A stretch of 64,000 bases of DNA from Chlorella sorokiniana (lineage: Eukaryota; Chlorophyta; Trebouxiophyceae; Chlorellales; Chlorellaceae), in assembly GCA_025917655.1 (NCBI GenBank), contig CP084615.1, positions 2,294,001-2,358,000 on the forward strand, in the 5' to 3' direction. How positions within the stretch are numbered: position 1 is the stretch's first letter; each line of letters starts with the position of its first letter. The notes beneath the pieces were generated by a model, which searched no databases, was not told where the DNA came from, and saw nothing but the letters and a program-made list of their open reading frames with translations. The translations under genes were made by a program, and so were the position numbers. This document shows, piece by piece, positions 44,301-55,481 of this stretch.

Positions 44301-45376
44301 TGGGGACGCCGGCTGCGCCAGCCTCAGGTGCGCCGCACCCCGGGATGCAGCCCTGATGCTGCTGCACCCCTGATGCGGCTGCAGCGCAGCGCAGCACTGC
44401 CCAGCCTGCTCCGCGGGCCCGCCGTGCTTGGCTGCGCTGGTGGTGCTTGCGGTGCCAATGCTGCTGTCCATTTGACAGCCCCTCGCAGCATTTTAGTTGC
44501 CGTGTTGCCACGGTTCCCGTGCGTCCCACCCCCTGCAGGCAGCTTACGAAGCTGCGTCGCCTGGAGGTGTGCAGCGGCGGCGTGACCGATGCGGGCGTGG
44601 CCCACCTAGCCGCCCTGTCCCAGCTGGAACACCTGTCCCTTGCGCAGGCGAGCGGGGGTGGGGGGGCAGTACCGCGCTTCCATGTCTGTGCTCCCAGCTG
44701 TGCACGGCTGGCCCCCTTCCCCTCTTACACTTTGCTCTAGCTGCCTGCTGCATCGGCCTCTTTCAACCCCCACTCCAACCAACATCGTCCTGACTCCCCA
44801 CAGAATTTCCGCGTGGGCAGCGGCAGCGTGGCACACCTCATCCGCCTCAACGAGCTCACTGCGCTCAACCTTTCGCAGGCATGTCCCCCTGCACGGTTAA
44901 TTAGCTTTTCGATTCGCAAATTGTGATGCCCCGCCAGCTGCATTGCTGCTGCCCTTGCCCGGTCACGTTGGAGTCTTGTTCTGTTTCAAAGTTACGGATG
45001 TCATTGTTTGCGTACTGCTGTATGGTCTGCCCCCTCCTGCTGCAGTCCCGCGTGACGAGCAATGCTGTGGTCGCACTGGGCTGCCTCCCAAGCTGCAGGC
45101 ACGGCGCAGCGTGCCTCTGCCGCTGCTGCGTTCGCTCCACCAGCAGGCACCCGCGCCTGCTGTGCCACATTCTGCAGCCCCTCACAGCCCTGCCGCTGGT
45201 CATCCAGTAAACTGAGCCAACCTTGACAAGCCCCATGCGCCTGTTCTGTGCCGCTGCAGACGCTGGCTCTGTTTGAGACGCGAGTGCGCCCCCTCGCTGT
45301 GGACAAGCTGCTGGCCGCCAACCCAGACCTGCTGGTGCAAGGGGTGAAGCCCAGCGGCAGGGCCGCCGCCACCTAG
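41372..45376 (+). CDS. Leucine-rich-repeat protein (Cys-containing/AMN1-like repeats) with probable N-terminal lipid anchor
   Basis: The ATG at 41372 opens MGLTCSKKQQEQEGEGG: Gly2 and Cys5 followed by basic residues is the usual pattern for N-myristoylation plus palmitoylation, so the protein probably sits on a membrane face. Then a helical region (RLPTDLCQLLLERLVAA, VLKLSGLGLHFHSLPLG) and at least ten LRR units spread over about 13 short exons, for example LSRLRLDYCVDLTDGGL, LSELSLTGCEQLTALGV, LEELDAGWCSALGDGD, LRLLNLERCRLAGGATL, LERLNLSFTGVNDAGL, LRRLEVCSGGVTDAGV. Units of 23-26 residues with LxxCxxLTDxGL are the Cys-containing class found in F-box partners and algal surface or adaptor proteins. 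The last exon ends VQGVKPSGRAAAT. No F-box, kinase or membrane span was found. The lipid-anchor frame joins the rest only if the G run at 41420-41423 is one base short. Confidence 0.82.
42926..42947. repeat. (CA)n microsatellite
   Basis: Eleven or so CA units in an intron of the LRR gene. Confidence 0.85.
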
Positions 45377-45929
45377 CCCACCCTGGCAGACAGCTGAGGT
45401 GGCCCGGCTGTTCCCCGTGACCCTGCGCTCTCACAGCCCCCTTTTGCATTCTCTTTCGCCATGAGCAAGCACCACAAGAAGCTGCTTTCAAGTTTGGCAC
45501 CCTGGTGGCACGGGGGCCCAAGCGCTCTTCCTGCTACTATCGTGCAACCCGCATTCCAGCTTGCTTGTATCACCGCCGCTCCCCTGTTCATCCGTCGCAG
45601 CTCCCCTTGCGCTGCCTGCTTTGTTCCTTCCCCAATGCATCTTTCTGTACCACACCCCTTTGTGATTCTGTAGTTGCAGGCCCTGTCCAAGACCTGCCGC
45701 ACTCCTCTGCCAGTGCCCCCTCCCGCAACAGTTTTCATCAGCCTGTAGCACCCGCTGATTTCTCGGCACTTTCCCATCTGCTGGCTGCCACTGCCCTTCA
45801 GGCGGGCTCCTGCAGTCCAGCCCCTTGAGCAGCTCCAACCCGCGCACCTGTTCTTGCATTGTGCCATCTGCGCGTGCACCTGCCCTCGCCACCTGTATAC
45901 GCACACAACACATAATCGCGCGCGCCCCC

Positions 45930-45930
<1 letters not shown>

Positions 45931-45962
<32 letters not shown>
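45931..45962. repeat. (CA)n microsatellite
   Basis: About 16 CA units following a C run, in the convergent intergenic region. Confidence 0.9.
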
Positions 45963-45963
<1 letters not shown>

Positions 45964-46052
45964 AATGAATGCAACATGTCCACCTAGCCCCATCAGCACA
46001 GCGTGCATGTGCCTGCCCACCTGGTCAGCGCTGCCCACGTCGGGTGCCTGCC

Positions 46053-46057
46053 TTACA
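46053..46057 (-). terminator. TGTAA polyadenylation signal for the multi-pass membrane protein
   Basis: TTACA on the plus strand, about 40 bases after the stop at 46096 on the minus strand. Confidence 0.5.
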
Positions 46058-46095
46058 CACACGTGTGCCTCATGCGTCGCAATTGCAATTGCTGC

Positions 46096-46811
46096 TCACC
46101 GCTTCTTTTTCACATCTGCCGGGGCTGCGGGCTCTCCCAGGGAGGCAGAAGCAGGGCCAGCATCCCTGCCTTGGACAGCTGCTAGCAGCGGCGCCACGTA
46201 AGCAGGTTCAGGCGCCATGTGGGTGCTCCTGAATGAGGTGTTTGCGCAGAGCGCCACTGCGCAGGGCCACAGCAGCAGCGGCGGCCCCAGCAGGGCTGTG
46301 GCAAGACCTGCTGCAGGACACACAATGGCAGGGGCCCCGGGGATCACGTGTCAGCGAAACGTGCATGAAAGCCTCCATGCTGGAGATGCACCGAAACGAA
46401 AGCTGGACCAGACCTGCAGAGAAGGTGAAGACCACGTCTCTGAAAGCGTAGTTCGTGAGTGAGACCATGCCCCAGAAGCCAGCGGCGGCGGGGGCCAGCA
46501 GGGTCCAGGCCGTGCCCAGGGCCTTGGTGGGCGGCAGCAGCGGGCTGGCGCTCCTGCAGCAGCGGCATCATGCCTGTGAGGATGCTTGCGGCATCTCATC
46601 ATGCGCGGAGCTTGCAGGAGGAGGGCAGTCAGTATGACGCTCATACACTGTGCAACTGCACTGTTGACCTGTAGAATGAGCCCACAATGCCGAAGAAGCC
46701 AATGGCGTAAAGGGCCGCCGCCACAGACGACAGCGCTCCATACACCACCGCATCCGTCACCGTCGGCAGCCAGCGCAGCACGGTGTGTGTGATTACGTCC
46801 AAAGCATCCAT
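46096..46811 (-). CDS. Small multi-pass membrane protein of unknown function
   Basis: About 170 residues in three or four exons. Exon 1 from ATG at 46811 gives MDALDVITHTVLRWLP followed by VVYGALSSVAAALYAIGFFG, a first span. Exon 2 (about 46550-46345) gives PTKALGTAWTLLAPAAAG and GMVSLTNYAFRDVVFTFSAG, with hydrophobic spans, to EAFMHVSLT. The last exon gives GLATALLGPPLLLWPCAV followed by ALCANTSFRST and a hydrophilic tail ending ADVKKKR. A basic tail like this is a possible ER-retrieval signal. Exons 2 and 3 join in frame if a 37-base GTGATC...CTGCAG stretch (46347-46311) is removed. I do not recognise the family; the regular pattern of spans supports a real protein. Confidence 0.6.
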
Positions 46812-47483
46812 CACTTACAGACTACCCCGCAATTACGCTCGAGGTGCGTCCAGCTCGAGGGGGCACGTGTGTTCGGGTGGCCGGGCTGGGGAGGTTGCAT
46901 CCGCAGCAGAGTCAGAGCAGAGTGCCACTACACCAACTGGCTGGACCCTCCTTCAGGCCTCGAACTTTGTATTACAGTCGAAGGTCAGTTGGCGCACAGA
47001 AAGGCGGCATCACCAGCGCTGACTCAACAGCTCCCGCCGCATAAATGCAGCGCTGCGCGACAAACCATGTGCAAAGGAAGCTATGTACGAGGAAAGTCAA
47101 AAGTGTGAATTAGCTGCAGGCAAGCTAAACAACCTTTTATATGTATGCTTGGAGTGCATGCGTGTGAATGGGTGGGCGGGTGGGTAGGGGGTTGGGGCGC
47201 CCTCGGGCGCACCCCCTGCTTGAGTGGTGCTTGAGTGGGGGCCTCGGCAGCTCCCGGCATATGTCAAAAAGGAAAACAGGTGATGCCAGTGAGGGGTTCA
47301 TGAGAAGGTGGCAAGCTTTGCAGTCCTGGATGGAGGACAACACTCTCTGCCGCTGTTGCCCATGCGGTTCACGGAAGCAGGTCATGATGTGATGGCATGG
47401 TCGCCTCAGGTGTGATGGTTGTTCGGTGGCAGCCACGGGTGCACCACGTGACAACACATCCAGAATCTGACCGCGCGACCCTT
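46812..47483. other. Intergenic region with promoter of the membrane-protein gene and 3' tail of the Cys-rich gene
   Basis: About 670 bases between tandem minus-strand genes. It is less GC-rich than the genes. A G-rich stretch lies at about 47165-47200. No coding piece recognised. Confidence 0.45.
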
Positions 47484-48691
47484 TCAGGGGGCGCGCTTGA
47501 TGCAGGGCCATTTGCCACGGCAGATGTAGCCCGCGGGACAGGGGTACAACAAGCCCCTGAGGCAGTACTCAGTGCCGGACGCGCAGGAGCGGTCGCCCTG
47601 CAACGGGGGCCCACACCGCTTGAAGGAAAGTGAGCAGAGCAGGGCGGGCTGGGCCAGAGCGCGAGCGACCCATTCAATCAGGCTTGTGCTGACAAACGCA
47701 CCAACATTGCTCTCGCGTCTTCCTGCACGTTCGCTGCAGCGGCTGCCCCCTCCCCCCCCCTTCCCTCCACCCGCCACCCGGGAGGCATGCCTGCTGCTGC
47801 CCCCACCCCTGCCCCTCCCACCTTGGGGCACTGCGTTGTGGGCAGGTCGCGCGCAGTGATGGAGCACGGGCTCCCGCCATTGCCGTTCTGGCAGAAAACA
47901 CGGGGGCGCACACCTGCACCCTGCCCCCATTGCAGAAAGTCCTGCGGCCACAACCACCACAGCACAAGGCTGCCTGACCGCACCATTGGGGAGGCCTTGT
48001 CATGCAGGCGGCGCTGGCGTGGCGTGCACGGCTTGCTTGTGGAGGGCTCCTGCAAGCGTTTGGCAGTGACCCAAACGAGCACACACGCTCACTTGGAGGA
48101 GATGCACTGGTAGCGGCTGTATCCACCGGGGCACAGCGCTGGCTTCACATGCTTGCATGGGTTGTTGAAGGCGCTGCCGCCGTCGCGGCACTCGAAGTTC
48201 TCGGGGCTGCAGGACAGTCGGCGGCGCAAAGCCTTGCGCTGGAAGCCTGTGCAGCCAAGCATGGTGTCACACGCGTTGCAGCATCAGTGAATGAGAGACA
48301 CGACCTCACCAGTCATACACGGACTTGCCGAAGCACAGTTGCTGCACAGGGAGTCATGGACTGGGCAGGCATCGTGTGCAGCTGTCGATGGAAGGCAAGC
48401 TGTCGCCGTCACCGATGCTCAACGGTATCCTGCCTGCCTGCCCCCACGGCCCCCCACTCCTCAACCCTGTTCTGGAAGCCGTCTCTCTAAAAGTGGGGTC
48501 GACCGAAACGCTTCCGAAACCAGATTTTTGAAGCGGAATTGTTACCTACTTCGAGGACTTTACGAAGCTATCAGAACCCCGCTTACCGTTTTGTTGACGC
48601 ATTTGAAGTTTCGCAGGGCACACGGTGTCGCCAGGATACTTGTAGCGGCGCTCAGCAGCGCAAGTGCGAGCAAGAGAGCGTACTTGGCCAT
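47484..48691 (-). CDS. Small secreted cysteine-rich protein
   Basis: The ATG at 48691 opens a clear signal peptide, MAKYALLLALALLSAATSI, with cleavage likely after ATS-ILA or nearby. Mature part in four exons: TPCALRNFKCVNKT; RLSCSPENFECRDGGSAF followed by NNPCKHVKPALCPGGYSR and YQCISS; VFCQNGNGGSPCSITAR with TTQCPK; and GDRSCASGTEYCLRGLLY followed by PCPAGYICRGKWPCIKRAP at the stop (47484). More than 16 Cys in about 130 residues indicate a disulfide-bonded extracellular or wall protein. The CPAGYxC / CPGGYSRYQC patterns resemble EGF-like or chitin-binding-type Cys spacing, but I cannot assign either. The neighbouring upstream gene on the same strand also encodes a Cys-rich surface protein. 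Confidence 0.65.
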
Positions 48692-49288
48692 GTTGACACG
48701 ATTCCGCACAGTATGCCTACAATAATATGTGGTGATGGGCTGGTTGGGCTGTGAAGTCGGGTTGTTGGGCGGCGCGTTCCGCGGGGAGCGCAAAGCATGG
48801 TGTCCTTGGGGCCAGCAGGGACAGCGCGCTGCAGCGCTCTGTTGGCCCATTGAGTGTGGGTGCAATGTGGGCGTGCATCGCCTGCACTGGCATAGGAAGG
48901 CTGTGCGTCTCTGCTGCTGCCCTGACCACGCTACTCTTGCATTCTGCTGCCGCCCGAGGTCGCCTGGCAGCGCGAGGCACGGGCGTCACGTGCACGCCCT
49001 TCACGAAGCATCCCTCACCACATGTGCAGCAACTGTGGCTTTGTGTGCAACCCTTAGCCTTCCAGGACGTCAGTGTTACACAGAAATCAAGCAGCAGCAA
49101 ACTTCATGCTGCTGCATGAATGGGAATGACGCCTGCCGTCCAAGCCACCTCTTCTGCAGCGGCAGCACAGGATGCACAGCACACCCCCAGATCAACCCAT
49201 GAGTTGCAGCGCCATGCTGACAAACCAATGCAGCATGCAACAAGCAGCATGTGCCAAGCGGCATGTCAGCAACCACAGCACCCGACCC
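48692..49288. other. Intergenic region between two minus-strand surface-protein genes
   Basis: About 600 bases holding the promoter of the Cys-rich gene and the 3' tail of the PAN-like gene. A TTACA (TGTAA on the minus strand) at 49076-49080 lies about 210 bases after the PAN-like stop. No other feature. Confidence 0.5.
49076..49080 (-). terminator. TGTAA polyadenylation signal for the PAN-like gene
   Basis: TTACA on the plus strand, about 210 bases downstream of the stop at 49289. Confidence 0.45.
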
Positions 49289-51133
49289 TCACGCCAGCCC
49301 GTGCGGGAGCGGCAGGGGCGCACCCGGCGACGTCTTGTGCTCCTGTCGGAACTCGGGCGGGTACTTGCCGCGCCTGTTGACCCGCAGGTTGGTTGCGGCG
49401 CGGTCCACGTTGTTGTCCCAGTCCTTCTGGTACTTCAGCCAGCACTCCCGGTCTGAAGGCAGGCGGGTGAGGTGGGCAGGTGGGTGGATGGGTGGGTAAG
49501 GTGGGGCGGGCGCCATTGGACCATCAGACCCGCTGACCGGGTGACCACCAATTTAAAGTGGAGGGGGCATACCGTGTGATTCCAAATGTCCTGAGACCAG
49601 CATTCTCCAGTGCGGCTGCCGCACCACACCTGTGAAGGGGTTAGGACAAGGGGCAGGAGCAGCTGCGCTGTCAATGATGCTCTGGCTCAGGGCACTGCGG
49701 TTATCAAGCATGCCTGCGCATGCTGCACCTGGCAAACTCCTGATGCCGTGGGCTGGAGCCGGGCTGTTGGGTTCCACCGTCGTGCACCCCCTGAAAACGG
49801 CATACAAGCGAGCCCCGACTCACCCATACATTGCAGTACATGCCATCCGCCCCTGGCTGCCTCCGCTGCGGCACAGGGCGGGCACAGCTGGGGGTTGGCA
49901 ATCGCAGGCTCCCGCGCTGGATGCTCTGTCTATTTCCCCCGTTGACAGCACAGAGCTGGAGCCCAACAGCCGGGCGCTGCCCTCAACCGCAATCCAAGCC
50001 ACGAAGGGCCGGCCCCCATCTTTATACGCCACGCAGCCCCATCTGCACAGCGCCGCGCCGCCCCACTCACGTCCTTGCACGCCTGGCAGCACTGCGCTGC
50101 GGAGGGCAGCTTGAAGGTGAGGCCCCAGGTGAGGGCGGGGCCCTCGTAGTCGGCATGCTCCTCCACAAAACAATCCTGTGGCATGGAAGTCACAACGAAG
50201 GGCAGCACCGCGGCGCACGTCAGCATCAGCAGGAGCCCTAGCATGCGCGCAGCAACACATCGACGGCTGGCAGCCGCTGCCGCTGTGCCTCATTTTCTGT
50301 GCGGCTGCATCACAGCAGCTTTTCATGCACCGTTGGCCCCGCACTGCCCCCTGCACATACGCACCCATTGTCGCCCATCATGTACACACATGTTCGCACC
50401 TCAGGCACCGGCTCTTCAAGCAGCTCGGCCCGCGTTGGGGGTCCCCCTCCTTCTCTGCGGGAACCTCGTAGAACACACCGGTGCCCACGGCCGTGCTGCC
50501 GGCCGCCGCTTCCGCTCCCTGCGCCGCTTCCCCTGCCTGTGTGCCGTCTGTGCTCTCCGTGCCCAGGTCCGCACCCTCTGCGGGCTGCTCCTGCGGCTGC
50601 TCTTCGGCTGCTGCAGCAGCCGCCGCATCCTCCCCCTCTGCACGCTGCTCCTGCGGCTGCTGCTCAGCTGCTGCAGCAGCCGCCGCATCCTCACCCTCTG
50701 CGGGCTGCTCCTGAGGCTGCTGCTCAGCTGCTGCATCAGCGGCTGCCGCCTCGGCGGCTGCTGCATCAGCGGCTTGCTCACTGGCAGTGCCCAAGTCCGC
50801 CTGCTTCTCAGCTGCTGCTGCATCTGCTGCAGTGCTACCCGCCGACAGCTCTTGCCCCTCTTGCGTCGTCCCTTGCTGCGAGCTTTTGACTTGCTGCGGG
50901 CAGGAGAGAGTGAAGAGTATGTGTGAAACTGACCTGGAGGCGGGCCACTTGGGGCAGGCTGGCGGGCCGTCAGCGGCCAAGCCAAGCCCAGCTTGCCTGT
51001 GGCGCGGCCTGGGGCATTGGCTTTTCAGAGGCAGCATCAACACTAAGAAGATAATGATGCCCGTCACCAGGATCCAGACGCCCAGCCTCCTACGCGGCCT
51101 CTGCCCAGCCCCTTTTCTGAGCACGCGTGCCAT
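49289..51133 (-). CDS. Type II membrane protein with acidic repeat stalk and PAN/apple-like Cys domain
   Basis: The ATG at 51133 opens a basic N-terminus (MARVLRKGAGQRPRRR) then one membrane span (WILVTGIIIFLVLMLPL), giving a type II or signal-anchor layout. The next exon (50890-50430) is an Ala/Gln/Glu-rich stalk with a 20-residue unit (EQQPQEQPAEGEDAAAA) repeated about three times, ending in VFYEVPAEKEGDP. After a C/G run at 50437-50441 that appears one base short, the frame reads RAELLEEPVPE. The extracellular domain then spans four exons: DCFVEEHADYEGPALTW, TFKLPSAAQCCQACKD, GADGMYCNVWVWCG, GECWSQDIWNHT and RECWLKYQKDWDNNVD; the spacing of Cys around QCCQACK and YCNVW fits PAN/apple-type modules that bind carbohydrate or protein. 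It ends PLPLPHGLA at 49289. Function unknown; surface adhesion or wall contact is inference. Confidence 0.72.
50577..50760. repeat. 60-base coding tandem repeat (about 3 copies)
   Basis: Three diverged copies of a 60-base unit inside the stalk exon of the PAN-like gene, each encoding a 20-residue Ala/Glu/Gln block. Copies differ by a few bases (for example GGGCTGCTCC versus ACGCTGCTCC). Confidence 0.85.
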
Positions 51134-52176
51134 CCTGCACGTCGACGAGCAAGGGTGCGCGCGGGCGGCAGCCGCCGTCAGTGGCAGGGAAGGATACACT
51201 GTCGCATTGCGTGGTCTTCACTGGCAACTTGAGCACCAACACAGCAAATAGCCCTGCCTGCCGGGCGGCGGCTGTTCGTAGACTGAGCAATTTGGCAAAC
51301 GCTGCCGGCCCTTGCAGCGTTTGCGGACCAGCCAGGGCTTGCAAGTTTGAAAGCGATCACTGGCAAAGACGGTCAGTGACCGAATCCCCAGAAGTAGCTT
51401 GGCCAGCAAGGCGCAGCGCCGCCGCCCTGCTGCGTTGAACCGCAGCACGGCTGCAGCCAGTGCCCAAGAACGAGGCCGCCTGCGGGGCAGGTGACATGCA
51501 CAGATGTGGCAGCCATGGGCATGGCGGCTAGCAACCAGTCGCAGCGGGACGAGCCGTGGCTCTGGCTGCCGCTTGCAACTCAAGGCCCTTTGAAGGACGA
51601 GCCCTGGCAGCAAACCGCAACAGCCATCCTGGGGCTTTTACAAGGGAGGAAGAATTCATGCAACGTGCACAATGACTGCGATCTCTCAGCAAGTACCTCG
51701 ACAAGTGTCAAGAGCCGGCCGCCGCGCAAGCAATCGACTGAGGCAGGGCAGGCAGGGGTGAGCATTAAAGCGAGGGGTCGGGGTTCCGATGGGTGTATCA
51801 GGGGGCATGCGGATCGTGCGGCCACAGGGGCCTGCACATTGGGTAATTTGAAAGAGAATCTGAAGAAAGGGGAATGAAAGGCGGTGGGTGGCCTAACTGA
51901 GATCTACATGGCAGCTGCCGCGCATGGTACATGCAGGTTTGAATGTTGCGGCTGCAAAAGGAGGCCTGAGGGGTGGGGAGCTACAAGATACATGCGTTGA
52001 ATTCTGTGCACGGGCGCAGAAGCAGAGCGCCGGCGACCATGGACTGGCCAGATGAGGAGGCCGGCATGAATGCCTGCTGGCCTGGAGTGCGTGGGGGAGG
52101 GGGACCACGCCCGCTACCTATTCGGTGTGTTGGCAGGCCGCAGCCGCCACCTAATCGGTGTGCTGCCAAGCCGCAG
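51134..52176. other. Intergenic region: 3' tail of the aminotransferase and promoter of the PAN-like gene
   Basis: 1.04 kb between tandem minus-strand genes, with no recognised coding piece. An imperfect direct repeat of about 25 bases (TCGGTGTG followed by GCCGCAG) lies at about 52119-52143 and 52150-52176, just beyond the aminotransferase stop. Confidence 0.45.
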
Positions 52177-54998
52177 CTAGCCCAGCTGCATGCCGCCACA
52201 TGCGGACCCGCCCTCGCTGCTGTCGATGCTGGCTGCATCCAGGCTGTCGGCCACGGCGACAGCACGAGTGCCGGCCGCAGCCTGCGCCGCCGCGTGCTGG
52301 CGCAGCACCTGACCCAGCCGGCGCATGCCCTCCTCCAGGTCTTCAGGGGCGGCGTTGGAGTAGGAGACGCGCATGAAGGGGCTGCGGAAGGTCGGGTCGT
52401 TTGCGCGGCAGTGCATCGCGCGGCCCGGCAGCAGCACCACCTTGGCCTCGCGCAGCGCTTCCCACACCTCGGTGGCATCTGCGAGGAAAGGAGGGGGACG
52501 AGGTGCCGGGGTTCAAGAGTGTGCGTGTGGGAAGGGGGGTTGAAGGGGGCACAGTGTGGGCGGGCCAGCAGCCTGCGCATCTCTCGATAGGGCGCGCATG
52601 CACGTAGGGCCAGCAAGCAGCGCATGCCCTGCTGTGCCGGGCGCATCCCTGCGGCGGCACACCTTCCACAGCCAGCAGGCGCAGCCAGAGGAACATGCCG
52701 GCAGAGGGGGCGGACCAGGTGGCCAGGCCCTCCAGGTGGCGCCCGCAGGCGGCCCGGATGTGCGCAGAGCGCTCAGCGTACTCGCGCTGCACGCGGCGCA
52801 GGTGGGCGTCCAGCCCGGCAGGTCCCCATGCACGTAGCGCCTCTGCCGTCACCACCTGGCTGAGGGAGCAGGGGCCCACGGTGTGCGACTGCAAGCAGGG
52901 AGGGGAGCAGGGACGGCGGTCGGCAGCATGACCTCACTCAACAAGCAAGGATTGCTTTGCCAAGAAGCCCATTGTGCCCATCTGCTGTTGGTCGTACACG
53001 CCGCATCCCGACCAACCACAAGTGAGGCTTCCAAAGCATCGAGTCGCCCACTCAGGCAGGCCAGCGCGCGCATCCTTGCCCGCTCCTCCCGCCCGCGTCC
53101 CCACGACCCCACCTGGATTGTCATGGTCAGCTTCTCGATGATGCGCGGCTGCGCAGCCACCCAGCCCAGGCGCAGGCCGGGCGCCATGAACTTGGCGAAC
53201 GAGTCCACGCGGATGACGCGCCCCTCTGTGTCCAGGCTGAGGTAGCTGCCGCCGCGCACCAGGCCGTGCAGGCCGGGCACAGAGCCTGCGGGCGACAGGG
53301 AAGGGGATAATGTGGGTGCGCTGGGGAGGGGGTGTCGAAACACGTGGGGAGGCAGGCTAGGACGCAGAGCAGCCAGACAGAGAAGGTACCCAGGGTTCAG
53401 CTGGCTGCCAAGGGCAGCAGCACAGGCCAGCGGGGCGGGCAAAGGCGGCTCACCGGGGCCCGAGGGGTAATGCAGGAAGAAGTAGGGGTCGTCCTCCACC
53501 AGGAGCAGGTCGTACTGCTGGCACAGGCGGTACACGGCGCGCCGACGCTCGCTGGGGATGGTGCAGCCGGTGGGGTTCTGGCCTGTGGGCACCGTGTAGA
53601 GCAGCTTGGGGAAGCGCAGGGCGGGGTCTGCCTCAGCAGCGGCCTTCAGCTCAACCAGCACCTGGGCGGGAGCAGGCGGGCAGGCAGGCAGGCAGGGAAT
53701 GAGGTGGGGGTTGCATGTACGGGGCAGCTGCGCCCACAACACTCGAGCGTGGCAAGGCGGAGGAGAATGTCCGAAACTTTCTAGACAATGGGGGCGTGGG
53801 AGGGGCGTCCCCCAAAGTGCTGATAGAACGGTTACTCTGGCAGCAAAGCGAAGCCCAGGGGACGGTGGGGTGATCCGCGCACCGGGCATTAGAAGCTGCG
53901 TATGCGTACGGCAGCGGGCGGCAGGGCATGGCCGTGGGCCAGGCACCGATAGCCCAACCCCCTCACCTCCTCAAGCTTCTCCGGCACAATTCCATTCTCA
54001 TCAATGGGCACAGGCACAGTACGCAGGCCCTTAGGCTGCGCCAGGCTCTCTGCAAGGAATCGACAGGCAACCAGCAGGGATGCATTAGGCAGTGCAGCAG
54101 ACAACCTCCAGAGACTCTGGCATCACGACATGAAGTGTGCATGCCAGAACCCGCTGCCTGCCCCCAGCCCACCTGTGACCACCGGGTAGCTGTACTCCTC
54201 CAGCAGCAGCGAGTCGCCGCGGTCCATAAACAGGGCAACAATCATCTGCATACCAACCAAAGAACACTCCACATCAGCTTTAGCTGACAAGTGGAAGGCA
54301 AGAGACCTCCAGCTCAGCAGAGCCCAGCAATGGCCCTCAAGACGCGCCAAGTCAGGGCAATGCTGGCCTTCTGACTGGATGCTCTTCTGGCCCCACCTCG
54401 AGCGTGTGGTTGCCGCCGTTGGTGATGAGGCACTGGTGGCCGGCAGCAGGCGGCGGCGTGTGCATGCTGGCCACGTGGGTTTCCACCCAGTCCAGGAGTG
54501 GCTGGTACCCGCGCAGGCTGAAGTTGTACTGCTGTGCCCCATTCACTGCTGCAGGGCTGTCAATGGAGATGGTGCCGCCGCCGGCCATGTGCAGCGAGAG
54601 GCCAGCAAAGGGGAACAGGGAGGTGGGCGGGAAGCCGCCGCTCAGCGACACGACGCCGGGGATGCCGGCAAACTGGCCTGCCAACGACCTGAAAGGATGG
54701 CAGTAAACAACGAAATTGATAATCGTGATTCGAAGTGAGATTATTGAGGCCGAAGATGGCGAACTGAGTGCAAAGGTGCTGCATGCCTAGAGCAACGTCG
54801 CCACCATGAAGTGGGCAACACCCACCTGAGAGTGCCCTGCCGCCGAGCACGCCCTTCCGCGCTGAAAAGGTGTTCTGGGTCCACGAGTCCGGAGGAAGCA
54901 GGTGCCAAGGCGGTTTTGCGTGGAGAAAAGCAGAGGACAGCCGGCGGCGCTGGCTCAGCCTCGCCGACCACCTGGCTGGCTGCGATAGGGGGCGCCAT
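52177..54998 (-). CDS. Class I/II PLP-dependent aminotransferase, 2-aminoadipate/kynurenine type (AADAT/ARO8-like)
   Basis: PLP enzyme that would move amino groups between aminoadipate, kynurenine or aromatic amino acids and 2-oxoacids. The ATG at 54998 opens MAPPIAASQVVGEAEP; exon 1 ends in QGTLR and splices in phase to SLAGQFAGIPGVVSLSGG followed by GFPP. Then ITNGGNHTLE (cofactor-binding loop region), LFMDRGDSLLLEEYSYP, RTVPVPIDENGIVPEKL, PKLLYTVPTGQNPTGC, YDLLLVEDDPYFFLHYP, and the PLP-lysine motif DSFAKFMAPGLRLGWV. The C-terminal domain has HLEGLATWSAPSAGMFLW followed by LRLL and GRAMHCRAND, and FMRVSYSNAAPEDLEEG. The end is at 52177 (SACGGMQLG). About eight exons and about 430 residues, normal for the family. 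There is no strong transit peptide. Exact substrate cannot be told from sequence. Confidence 0.9.
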
Positions 54999-55481
54999 GG
55001 GAGGAATGGCTCCTCTACCGCAGCCAGAGAGGGCTCAGGGAGTCTCGGGGTGAGGGGAGTTTGAGAGTTGAAGCGCCCAGCGGCACAGCGCCGTTCAAAT
55101 CCTGAGAGCTCAATCTAGCTTGGGATAGTCTTTGCAAAGGAGTAAGGAAGACTGACCGGCACGCGCCCTGGTACAGCAGTTTTCCTGAGGTGCTTCGGGT
55201 TGGTGGATGACTGTGCTCATGCATGCGCCAGCTCCTTCCGGGCAATGCGCAATCTGATCACCAACATACTGTAAGTAACCACATGCGCAGAGTGGGGGAA
55301 TGGTGAGCCAATCACCCCTGCCGCCGCTGTCGCCAAGCTCAGCTGCCGTTGCAGCCTCCCTGCAAGCTCCCTTCCACATCTAGCGCGGTCGCTGCGACAA
55401 CGGAATCTCTCTCGCCCATGCTTACAATCAATCTACCACAAGAAAAGAGAAACTGCATGTGCTTCGGCCAAACACACGGCA
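54999..55481. other. Intergenic region between Rrp6 and aminotransferase genes
   Basis: About 480 bases holding the 3' tail of the Rrp6 gene (polyadenylation signal listed separately) and the aminotransferase promoter. No coding piece recognised. Confidence 0.5.
55422..55426 (-). terminator. TGTAA polyadenylation signal for the Rrp6 gene
   Basis: TTACA on the plus strand, about 55 bases after the Rrp6 stop, a typical distance for a chlorophyte polyadenylation signal. Confidence 0.6.

Larger units (their letters stand above)
45377..46095. other. Convergent intergenic region
   Basis: About 0.7 kb between the LRR stop and the stop of the minus-strand membrane-protein gene. The first 450 bases are pyrimidine-rich on the plus strand, like the tail of the CCT gene. 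It contains a (CA)n microsatellite at 45931-45962 and a TTACA at 46053-46057. No coding signal. Confidence 0.5.
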
